DNA of 46,315 bases. Source: Dermabacter sp. (GTDB taxonomy: Bacteria > Actinomycetota > Actinomycetes > Actinomycetales > Dermabacteraceae). The stretch spans positions 166,402 through 212,716 of the forward strand of contig JAUNTX010000006.1 of assembly GCA_030538475.1 (NCBI GenBank). The letters run 5' to 3'. Under the pieces are notes generated by a model, which saw nothing but the letters and a program-made list of their open reading frames with translations, was not told the DNA's origin and made no database searches. The translations under genes were made by a program, and so were the position numbers. Each line of letters opens with the position of its first letter. Position 1 is the first letter of the stretch. Positions 1 to 7,417 of this stretch are shown one piece after another.

Positions 1-1106
1 GGCTCATCCCCGCTGCGCGGGGAGCACACTGCGTTTCGATCAGTCATCACTCAGCTCCCGGGCTCATCCCCGCTGCGCGGGGAGCACCACCACCAAGTCC
101 GCTTCTACCGAGGTGGAGACGGCTCATCCCCGCTGCGCGGGGAGCACGGTTTGCGGGCGGCGGAGTTGTCGGCGCGGGGGGGGCTCATCCCCGCTGCGCG
201 GGGAGCACAGACCGGGGCATGGCTCGAATACGAAGCGACCGGGCTCATCCCCGCTGCGCGGGGAGCACACGTCCCGCAACGGCGTCGAGGTCCTCGCCCG
301 GGGCTCATCCCCGCTGCGCGGGGAGCACGGCGGCGTACACCCTGGACATCTACGCGGACCTGGCTCATCCCCGCTGCGCGGGGAGCACGACGTGGGCGCC
401 CCACACGGCCGGCTCCGCGTGGGCTCATCCCCGCTGCGCGGGGAGCACGCTCGCGGGAGCTGGACGAGCTGACCGTGACCGGGCTCATCCCCGCTGCGCG
501 GGGAGCACCGATCAATCGCGCTACCCGCGCCGAGGGTAATGGGCTCATCCCCGCTGCGCGGGGAGCACGTTGACCAGTTGATTCGCGTGATATCGCCCAG
601 GGGCTCATCCCCGCTGCGCGGGGAGCACTCGTCCCGGCAGAACGCGCACACCTGGTAGATGGGCTCATCCCCGCTGCGCGGGGAGCACCTTGTGCCCCCG
701 CCCTGCTTGGCGGGGGCATTCGGCTCATCCCCGCTGCGCGGGGAGCACTCGTGGGCATCCAATCCACCGTGCGGCTGAGAAGGCTCATCCCCGCTGCGCG
801 GGGAGCACTGGATGAGCATCTGGCACCTGTACCGGCTGTCGGGCTCATCCCCGCTGCGCGGGGAGCACAAACCAATCAAGAGAAGGGAACCCCATCATGG
901 GCTCATCCCCGCTGCGCGGGGAGCACCTCGACTCGCTCGGTCGGGGTGGTGGTCTCTTCGGCTCATCCCCGCTGCGCGGGGAGCACAGCGCCTGGGGCTG
1001 GAGGTGTCGGCAAATCCGGGGCTCATCCCCGCTGCGCGGGGAGCACTCTTCGTCAACGCCGAAGACGATGCCCGCACCAGGCTCATCCCCGCTGCGCGGG
1101 GAGCAC
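1..1106 (-). CRISPR. Type I-E CRISPR array, 19 repeats visible, truncated at left edge
   Basis: Nineteen identical copies of a 27-base core start at 1, 61, 121, 182, 242, 302, 362, 422, 482, 542, 602, 662, 722, 782, 842, 900, 960, 1020 and 1080. On the minus strand the core begins GTGCTCCCCGCG and ends GCGGGGATGAGCC, the usual I-E orientation with a short palindromic stem. A 28th base next to the spacer is C in 12 of 18 cases (G 3, T 2, A 1), so the repeat is best taken as 28 nt with 32-nt spacers. Two units differ: 121-181 has a 33-nt spacer and 842-899 a 30-nt one. No degenerate end repeat is seen, so the trailer end lies left of the window. The array runs leftward from the cas2 end, the same direction as the cas operon. 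Confidence 0.98.
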
Positions 1107-1163
1107 CCTCGCTGAGCTGCGCAGGAGGGTGCGGTGGTGCTGCTTGAGGTACAACTTACCTCA
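1107..1163 (-). promoter_or_regulatory. CRISPR leader region with inverted repeat over the cas2 stop
   Basis: Only 54 bases separate the leader-proximal repeat (ending 1106) from the cas2 stop codon. At 1145-1163 lies a perfect inverted repeat, TGAGGTA-CAACT-TACCTCA, whose right arm contains the cas2 stop codon. Its place on the leader side, about 39 bases from the first repeat, suggests either an integration/leader motif or an RNA hairpin between the cas2 message and pre-crRNA. No clear separate crRNA promoter is visible; the leader may extend into the 3' end of cas2. The function is inference. Confidence 0.5.
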
Positions 1164-1550
1164 GGTGTCGGTATCTGTGGGGGAGGGGGTCTCTCCGCGT
1201 TTGCGTGCCCAGGCGGGGTTGCGTGAGCGTTGCATGTTTCGAGCGTTGCTCCAGCCGGTACGTGTGCTGGGCGTGGGGGTTGCGGGCCGGAGCATGAGTG
1301 AGAGGCCGTCGTAGTTCACGGGTTCCCATTCGTGGTTGTGGGTGCGAAACTCGAGGCCCTGATCGGTGTTGGCGGCGAACACCAGGAGTGCTTTGCCGTC
1401 TTTGCATAGTTCCAGGGTCCGGTCCCAGAGGTGTTCGCGGACCCTGGCCGTGGGTCGGCCCACGAATACGCCCGGGCTGATTTCCATGAGCCATTTTGTG
1501 AGGTCTCCGCGCAGTCCTGCGGGGCAGGCGGTGAGCACGAGCGTCATCAT
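1161..1550 (-). CDS. cas2: CRISPR-associated protein Cas2e (type I-E)
   Basis: Small metal-dependent nuclease-fold protein that bridges Cas1 dimers in the spacer-integration complex. The N-terminal motif LTACPAGLRGDLTKWL and the following ISPGVFVG and KALLVFAANTDQGLEF segments are characteristic of the Cas2e subfamily. About 129 aa from the ATGATG at 1550; an in-frame GTG at 1556 with AGCAGG upstream is an alternative start. The conserved part ends at about residue 90 (LMLRPA); the last ~38 residues are a Thr/Pro/Arg-rich tail that looks additional to the family core. It follows cas1 by about 31 bases and is the last gene before the array. Confidence 0.93.
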   Translation of the reverse strand: MMTLVLTACPAGLRGDLTKWLMEISPGVFVGRPTARVREHLWDRTLELCKDGKALLVFAANTDQGLEFRTHNHEWEPVNYDGLSLMLRPATPTPSTRTGWSNARNMQRSRNPAWARKRGETPSPTDTDT

Positions 1551-1581
1551 TGCCACGACGTGCCTGCTTCGCAGCGCATCA

Positions 1582-2508
1582 TCATGGCGACCAGTTCATG
1601 CCGGCGGGAACGGCGTCGAGTTCGCTCCAGATGAGGAGGTCGGAGATGTCTAGTTCGATGTCCTGATCGATGGCAAATAGTTCGTGAATGTCGGCGATCA
1701 TGCGGCGGATGAGAGAGGCCGACACCACTCGGTCGCGGACCAGGCGCCGCACCTCGATGGCGGGATCCACGGCGTCAGAGGCGACGGCATCGAAGGCGGC
1801 TGGAATAGAGACTTGTGCTTTGTAGAGGTCCGCGATGTCGTAGACGAAACTACGGTCGGTTCCGGCGTGAACTACCCCCAGCGAGGGGACGCATCCGAGC
1901 GCCACGATGACGGCGTGGGCAACGCCGTAGAGGGCGGCGGCCGCGGCAGTGACGCTGCGGTTGATGGGGTCTCCCGCGTCGAAGTCCTCGGGCGAGTACT
2001 GGCGGCGCGACCACTGAACGCCGGTGCGCGCCGCTTCGGAGGCATACACGTTCTTCATGCGGGCCCCTTCCCGTCCGCGGAGCTGGGCCATGGAGCAGGC
2101 GGAAATGTCTTCGCCGGGGAAGCGCTTGGCATACATGGCGCGAGCGCAGGCGAGTCGGTTGCGTTGATTGGTCACGATTCGCGCTTGCGCCTCTGCCATG
2201 CGGGCCGACGCCGCGAGCGGGCGTCCGCTCGCGTAGTAACGAACGCCGTATTCCCCCACCCACACGACAGAGACTCCGCAATCTCCGATCACGGACATGG
2301 CGCCGTGAGTGATGCGGGTACCGGGGCCGAGCAGGAGCGCCGCGAGGGATGCTGCTGGCACGTGGACCGTGCCGCGCTGATCCGTGAGCGTGAGGGCATT
2401 GGCGGCCCGGTGCACGGTGCAGTGTTCGGCATAGAGGAAGGAGACGCGATCCTCCGCCCGAGCGAGTGCTACCCGTTCGGGCGGAGGAGTTCCACGTTGG
2501 CCTGTCAT
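1582..2508 (-). CDS. cas1: CRISPR-associated endonuclease Cas1e
   Basis: Integrase of the adaptation complex; with Cas2 it inserts protospacers at the leader-proximal repeat. 308 aa, the usual Cas1e length. The metal-binding residues of the family are present: Glu147 in RGREGARMK, His214 in GVVHAGTDRSF and Asp224 with Asp227 in VYDIAD. The N-terminal beta domain (about 20-95, including VSVVWVGEYGVRYYASG) is followed by the alpha-helical catalytic domain. The ATG start lies 2 bases after the cas6e stop codon, so translation is probably coupled. Confidence 0.97.
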   Translation of the reverse strand: MTGQRGTPPPERVALARAEDRVSFLYAEHCTVHRAANALTLTDQRGTVHVPAASLAALLLGPGTRITHGAMSVIGDCGVSVVWVGEYGVRYYASGRPLAASARMAEAQARIVTNQRNRLACARAMYAKRFPGEDISACSMAQLRGREGARMKNVYASEAARTGVQWSRRQYSPEDFDAGDPINRSVTAAAAALYGVAHAVIVALGCVPSLGVVHAGTDRSFVYDIADLYKAQVSIPAAFDAVASDAVDPAIEVRRLVRDRVVSASLIRRMIADIHELFAIDQDIELDISDLLIWSELDAVPAGMNWSP

Positions 2509-2510
2509 GC

Positions 2511-3212
2511 TTAGCCAGCCGGCCTCGCGAGAGTGATGAGGCCGCAGCCATAGGCTTTCGCACGGCCAAGACCGTGGGTGAGGGTACCGCGGAGTGCGTC
2601 CACGTCGGTCACCTCGAGAACACCGTCGAAGCGGGCAGTGCGGAGCGTGACCTCGCGCCTGCGCCCACCGGAGCGCCCATTGCTGCCGCGGTCTTTGCTG
2701 AATGTCAGGGCGCGCCGTTCGGTCACGAGCACGGACGGGGGGACGCCCGCGTCGCTCTCATGCGCCAGGTTGAGGGTGAACCCAGAGGCCGCGGCCCGCT
2801 CAGCCAGCCACTCCTCCTGCTGCGCCGCCGTCACGTGCGGAAATACCCTCCCGCGTTTTTGCCCGGGCTCCGGGGCGGCAGCGGACACGGGGTTGGCCAC
2901 GAGCCGGAAAGCCCAGTGCTGGCCCCGCATGAGCCGGTCAAGAAACGGCTCATAGTCCGCGGTTTCTCCCGGGCGGGTGGCCCATCCGGCCTGGTCAACG
3001 ATGACGCGACGATCCGGCTCTTCGGGCCCCACGATGTACAGGGTGTGGGTGTTCTCGTGCCGGTCCACGCGCCACAGTACGCGCGCGTCGGTCTCGTCGA
3101 TATCCGGGGGAAAGCTCGCGCGAACGGCCGCGTGCATGGCCTGGGGATTCGTGAGGAGCCGACGGCCCCCGCGGCTCTGGGGATTGATCAGAATCCGGGT
3201 CAGCGTGATCAC
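2511..3212 (-). CDS. cas6e: Cas6e (Cse3/CasE) crRNA-processing endoribonuclease
   Basis: Cleaves the repeat hairpin of pre-crRNA and stays bound to the 3' handle within Cascade. 233 aa from a GTG start that overlaps the cas5e stop by 4 bases (GTGA). Visible family features are the N-terminal MITLTRILINP strand, His27 in NPQAMHAAV (position of the catalytic His of Cas6e), and the C-terminal glycine-rich segment GLGRAKAYGCGLITLARP expected of a RAMP fold. The cleavage substrate would be the GC-rich stem of the array repeats at the left end of this window. Confidence 0.95.
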   Translation of the reverse strand: MITLTRILINPQSRGGRRLLTNPQAMHAAVRASFPPDIDETDARVLWRVDRHENTHTLYIVGPEEPDRRVIVDQAGWATRPGETADYEPFLDRLMRGQHWAFRLVANPVSAAAPEPGQKRGRVFPHVTAAQQEEWLAERAAASGFTLNLAHESDAGVPPSVLVTERRALTFSKDRGSNGRSGGRRREVTLRTARFDGVLEVTDVDALRGTLTHGLGRAKAYGCGLITLARPAG

Positions 3213-3913
3213 GCCGAAATCACCGCCTCAAAGAAGGGATCGGCTGCGGAGTTTCCGCCCTTGTTCACGAGAGGAACACCGTCGGGCTCTTCCACGACCG
3301 TGCGCCAGCCGTAATCGCGGTGCGCCTGGTCAAAGCTGAGCGGCACGTCCTGACGCGGATCGCCTTCTTCGCCGGGTGCACCATCGCGAAAGATCGGAAG
3401 CACCACCTCGGAGGGGCGAGTCTTGCGGTGCGTGATGCTTGCATGCCACGGGGCTGAGCGGAGCGCATCCACCGCCGTCCCCTCCACGATCCCCTGGACC
3501 AGATCGGGATTGGCCGGGCACGAGCGACGGCCCAGATACAGGGGGAAGTGGGGCCTGCGCAGCGCTTCGACCATGCCCTCCAAAAACTCACGGGAGTCAC
3601 TCTGCACGGCAGCCAGGAACACTGCATCGGTGAGGTAGTAGCGGCTCACGAGCCGCGTGCCGCCCCCCGTTTGCCACTGCTCGGCGGTCTGGTAGTCGTG
3701 GAGCAGGGTGCCGGGCTGATCCACGCGCACGGCGAACGTGAGCCCCGCTAGATCGTGGAGGCTGGCCGTGCGGGGGCGCCCCTCGGCTGCCGCGAGGAGA
3801 CCGAGCACGCCAGATTTCGTGGGTTGCGCGCGAGTCGCGCGATCCAGATACCTGCTGTCATCCCCCCACGACTGCATGGGGCCCCTCAAAAGGAGCAGGA
3901 GGGTGTGGGTCAT
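3209..3913 (-). CDS. cas5e: Cas5e (CasD) Cascade subunit
   Basis: RAMP subunit that binds the 5' handle of the crRNA in Cascade. 234 aa, normal for the family. The opening LLLLLRGPMQSWGDDSRY is the typical Cas5e N-terminus, followed by RATRAQPTKSGVLGLLAAA, which matches the conserved P-T-KSG-V-GL-A segment. FPLYLGRRSCP is another recognisable Cas5e motif. The ATG start overlaps the cas7e stop (ATGA, 3910-3913) and the end overlaps cas6e, consistent with one polycistronic message. Confidence 0.95.
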   Translation of the reverse strand: MTHTLLLLLRGPMQSWGDDSRYLDRATRAQPTKSGVLGLLAAAEGRPRTASLHDLAGLTFAVRVDQPGTLLHDYQTAEQWQTGGGTRLVSRYYLTDAVFLAAVQSDSREFLEGMVEALRRPHFPLYLGRRSCPANPDLVQGIVEGTAVDALRSAPWHASITHRKTRPSEVVLPIFRDGAPGEEGDPRQDVPLSFDQAHRDYGWRTVVEEPDGVPLVNKGGNSAADPFFEAVISA

Positions 3914-5037
3914 GAATCTTCGCCCGCTTCGAGGACGGTGCGCAGCGAGGACTCGAGGGCGGGGAACGTGGTCGCGGTAGCGATCTCGGCGAACGGTTCC
4001 TTGACGTCGCCAAGACCGATCACGAAGGCCGCCTTCGGGGTGAAGCCATAGTCGTTCTCCAGAGCGGTCGCTTCCTTGGCAAGCCGCGTGGCTCCCTCGA
4101 GACGTCGGCTCGCACCGTCGCTGGCACGCACCGGCTCCTCGAAGGCAGTGACGAGCGAGAGGGAGCGCGTGTCCCGCACCGCTACGTAAACGAGTTCGGG
4201 AACCGTGTTGTGCGCGTAGCTGTTCTGCTTGCCGGTGGGCAGGGAGGTGATGAAGCTGCGGACGAACGCGAGTGCGGCCTCGACGGTGGCGTGGTGATCC
4301 CCCAGGTTGGCCTCGAGGGCATCCAGGTTGACGGTCGCGAAGCGGTACAGGGTGGAGGACATCATCTGCATTGTGCCGATCATGCCCGCGCCGGTTTCTT
4401 CGCGATCTTCGACCACATCGTCCACGGCCGTGTAGTAATCGAATTCCGGCTCGGATTCGTGAATACCGATCGCGTGCGCCACCTGCACGGAGGCGTCAAC
4501 GTTGTAATCCGGCGCGTCGGCTACCATGCGCCCAAACATGGCAATGTCAATGCTGTGCTCCTGGTCCAACAGTGCGCGTGCCTCCTTTTTCGACGGCTTC
4601 GCGCCATCGGACTCGACGAGTGCGCGCGCGGCGTTGGCAATCTGGCGCGGGCTGAGGAACAGGAGATACCCGGTCACGGCATGTGCGGGCGTATCTTCTT
4701 TCGCGGGCACGTCGGTGAGCTTGATTCCCGCCACCGAAAAGAGGTTCTTCGTGGCCGCCTGCGCCCGCTCGGCCTCCCACGCTTCGCCGTTAGCCTCGGT
4801 GAGCGCAATGATCTCCTTTTCGATGAGGTCCGCGACGTGCTTGGTCCGATACCCCACGGCCTCGGCGCCGAGTGTGTCCTCGAAGTCCTGCCGGATGGCG
4901 CGCTTCCAGGATTGGGACGAGACGCGTTGGCGGGGGACGCCGCCGAAAATAGCCGACTTCGGCGCGCCGGTGTCGTCGCGGTTGATGTTGCTGGGAGGGA
5001 GAGTCTGGAGGGCGTGGATATCGAGGACGAGGGTCAT
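3910..5037 (-). CDS. cas7e: Cas7e (CasC/Cse4) Cascade backbone subunit
   Basis: Forms the six-copy backbone that coats the crRNA spacer in type I-E Cascade. 375 aa. The N-terminus (IHALQTLPPSNINRDDTGAPKSAIFGG followed by RQRVSSQSWKRAIR) is diagnostic of the Cas7e/Cse4 family, as is the later SFITSLPTGKQNSYAHNTVPE region. The ATG at 5037 is preceded by GAAAGG at a suitable distance. The 60 bases between it and the cse2 stop form the only notable spacer inside the interference operon. Confidence 0.96.
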   Translation of the reverse strand: MTLVLDIHALQTLPPSNINRDDTGAPKSAIFGGVPRQRVSSQSWKRAIRQDFEDTLGAEAVGYRTKHVADLIEKEIIALTEANGEAWEAERAQAATKNLFSVAGIKLTDVPAKEDTPAHAVTGYLLFLSPRQIANAARALVESDGAKPSKKEARALLDQEHSIDIAMFGRMVADAPDYNVDASVQVAHAIGIHESEPEFDYYTAVDDVVEDREETGAGMIGTMQMMSSTLYRFATVNLDALEANLGDHHATVEAALAFVRSFITSLPTGKQNSYAHNTVPELVYVAVRDTRSLSLVTAFEEPVRASDGASRRLEGATRLAKEATALENDYGFTPKAAFVIGLGDVKEPFAEIATATTFPALESSLRTVLEAGEDS

Positions 5038-5097
5038 GGTGTGCCTTTCGCGATGATGGAGAGTAGGAGGGTGATCGAGGATGAGCAGAATGGACGA

Positions 5098-5736
5098 TTA
5101 GGCCGGTTTGCTGGGGCCCTTTCGGAACGATGTGGAGAAATCGCGACTCCACCGCAGCAGCACGCCCGCGCGCTTGCTGCCGGACAGCGTCGAGAGATCG
5201 CCCGCGAACTTTCCGTAATCGAGTCCGATCTTTTCGTTGCGCAGCAGGGAGATGAGGGTGCGGGCGTGGGTGAGGCGCGACGCGGCGTGCCGTGATGCCA
5301 GGAGCGCGTCGAAACGCGGCTTGAGGGACTCGCTGTCCGTGCGGGCCCGGAGCGTCCCCATCGCCGATCCGAAGCTCTGTCCCGGCACGTGTGCCGGGGT
5401 GGTGGCGGACTGCATGTGCCACGCGAACAGTGTCAGGGCGCTGAAGGCGGCGGTCTCGGATCGCGAAGCGTGCTCGCCGCGCCCCAGCTCCATGTCGCTG
5501 AGCGGCGGCGTCAGGAGCTCCAGCACGGTTTGCAGAGCCAGGGGATGCTGGTCCGGCGTGAACCCGGCGCTGCGGCGCAGCTCGGCCAGCTGGCTACGTG
5601 CCTTGGTCTGTGCCGCTTCACTGCGCTCGCCAAGGTAAGCGCTCTGGAGGCTCGCGGCAGTGGCCCCGACGGACGTGGCCAGCATGGGGAAGTCGCGGGG
5701 TTTGTCCTCGGACGCAGGAGGGGTTTCAGTGGGCAT
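5098..5736 (-). CDS. cse2: Cse2 (CasB) Cascade small subunit
   Basis: Small helical subunit present twice in type I-E Cascade, stabilising the R-loop. The open frame extends to 5994 but the start is placed at the ATG at 5736, because a strong AAGGAGG lies about 9 bases upstream and the longer N-terminus is low-complexity sequence antisense-like to cse1. This gives 212 aa. Family signs are LAELRRSAG near residue 65, the WHMQSATTP segment and the C-terminal LDYGKFAGDLSTL...VLLRWSRDF region. The start overlaps the end of cse1 by 11 bases. Confidence 0.93.
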   Translation of the reverse strand: MPTETPPASEDKPRDFPMLATSVGATAASLQSAYLGERSEAAQTKARSQLAELRRSAGFTPDQHPLALQTVLELLTPPLSDMELGRGEHASRSETAAFSALTLFAWHMQSATTPAHVPGQSFGSAMGTLRARTDSESLKPRFDALLASRHAASRLTHARTLISLLRNEKIGLDYGKFAGDLSTLSGSKRAGVLLRWSRDFSTSFRKGPSKPA

Positions 5737-7417
5737 GGGGCGTGTCCTCCTTAGAGGAGCTCGATTCTGTCGGGGACTTTGTGGTGTCGTCGGTGGAGGT
5801 GAGGGGAAGGATCTTGCGCAAGCGAATGGTGAGCGTGGTCCAGGCCGAAGCGGCGGAGACCACCACCGTACGGCCGTTCTGGTCGGTCGTTTCTCTTCCA
5901 ATGAGCGCCCGTGGGCCCGCGCCACGAAGCAGGACGTGGCCTTCATTGCGGATCGTGGCGTCAACGTGCTCCTGCCACTGGCGCGCGGCGGCATCTAGGG
6001 ACTCCAGGTCGATCCCGCGGAGCCATGCCCGGAACGGGGCCTCGAGGGCGGAGAGCGCCCCGTTAGTGGCGTCCGCCTGAAACGCGTACTCGCCTCCCGC
6101 GGCAACAAGCAGGTTGCCCGCGAACTGGCCGAGGGCCACGGCCGCGTCCTGTGTCGCCTGCGCGGCGTGCAGCACCGTGAGGCGGCCCTGTGGGTGGGAC
6201 TCGTGCAGCAGCGCGCGTGGCAGATCGATCCGCGCATCCACGGTCGTGGCACTTGAGGAGGCCTGCGGGCCATAGGAGGCGGACGACAGGCGAATGTTGA
6301 ACACCGCGAGGTCTTCTACCTCGCCGGACAGTCGGATCGTGGCCAGGGACGTGAGAGTCTTCGGAGGTTTCGGCGGCTTGACTCCCTTCGGATAGGTGAG
6401 GTCACCAGCCTGGACCACGAGCGGCTCGAGCGACTTCCACATCATGCGCTGGGTGTCGTACGGGCGGGGGTAATAGACATCCAGTGCCGCCGTGGACTTG
6501 TTGGTGCTGTACCGGTACGGGGTCATGGGATCATCCATGATGTTGGCCCCCGCATTGGGGATGCGATCGCCGTTGCTCACGAGCACTCGTGTCACGCGGT
6601 CCCCGTCGGGAAAGAGCCGGATGCGGCGTCCCTGCCACGTGGCCAGATCGGCGGGCCCGGCAGGATGCGGGGAGGGCCGCTCGGCGGGACCGTCGGCCTC
6701 GCGTTCCCACACGGGCCGGTCCTCCTCACCGGCGCCGACGGCTTCCGGAGCGGTATTGAGCACGAGGGTTTCGCGCAGCGTGGTGCCGAGGATGGTGGTG
6801 CCGCCGGTCATGCCGGTCCAGCCGGTGCCGATGGGGTAGCCGCGGCCGCCCTTGACGCGAGGATCGCCCACTGCGCCCGATTTGATCCCGGAGTAGTCGT
6901 AGGCCTGCGTGGAGATGACCCAGCGGGCCGCCTCCGGCAGGGAGATCGAGGTGATCCCGGCACCCGCGCGCATGGCGAAGTAGTCGCCTTCGGATTCGGG
7001 CACGATTCGGGAGATGGCAGAGGTGGAGCCGGATTGGGTATGCAGCCCCGCCACCTGCATAAACGGGGTCTCGGGGTGCAGCAGGTCGAAGCGATTGGCG
7101 TATCGCTCGAGGTAGTCCAGCACCTCCTGATCGGGGCTCGTGCTGCGAGCCTTCGCCCACTGCTCGCTCATCCAGTCCTCGAAGTAGAACGTCTGGCCCG
7201 GGCCCACCTCGGTTTCGTGGCGGTGAGCGCGCCAGAAGATCGCGAGGAGGACGCGCAGCACGGCGTAGTCCTGGGTGGGGGAGTCGCCGCGGATCCCCAC
7301 CACCGGGTGCTGGCCGTCGAAGACCTCGCGCAGGGACAGGAGGGTGCTGCCGCCGTCCGTGGTTTCGCAGGGGATCCACGGTTCGCTCAGCAGGCTAAAC
7401 GATGGGGGTTCGGTCAT
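5726..7417 (-). CDS. cse1: Cse1 (CasA/Cas8e) Cascade large subunit
   Basis: Large subunit that recognises the PAM and recruits Cas3. The start is placed at the ATG at 7417 (MTEPPSFSLLSEPWIPC), preceded by AAGGAG; the longer open frame upstream overlaps cas3 and has no family similarity. 563 aa. The opening SFSLLSEPWIPC, the HPVVGIRGDSPTQDYAVLRVLLAIFWRA region and LHPETPFMQVAGL are typical of Cse1. The 4-base overlap with the cas3 stop indicates coupled translation. Confidence 0.96.
   Translation of the reverse strand: MTEPPSFSLLSEPWIPCETTDGGSTLLSLREVFDGQHPVVGIRGDSPTQDYAVLRVLLAIFWRAHRHETEVGPGQTFYFEDWMSEQWAKARSTSPDQEVLDYLERYANRFDLLHPETPFMQVAGLHTQSGSTSAISRIVPESEGDYFAMRAGAGITSISLPEAARWVISTQAYDYSGIKSGAVGDPRVKGGRGYPIGTGWTGMTGGTTILGTTLRETLVLNTAPEAVGAGEEDRPVWEREADGPAERPSPHPAGPADLATWQGRRIRLFPDGDRVTRVLVSNGDRIPNAGANIMDDPMTPYRYSTNKSTAALDVYYPRPYDTQRMMWKSLEPLVVQAGDLTYPKGVKPPKPPKTLTSLATIRLSGEVEDLAVFNIRLSSASYGPQASSSATTVDARIDLPRALLHESHPQGRLTVLHAAQATQDAAVALGQFAGNLLVAAGGEYAFQADATNGALSALEAPFRAWLRGIDLESLDAAARQWQEHVDATIRNEGHVLLRGAGPRALIGRETTDQNGRTVVVSAASAWTTLTIRLRKILPLTSTDDTTKSPTESSSSKEDTPHAH

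Noticed and set aside
105..1314. Several open frames across the array encoding repeats such as APRAAGMS, CSPRSGDEP or LIPAARGA
   Set aside because: They are translations of the CRISPR repeats, in all frames, with spacer sequence between.
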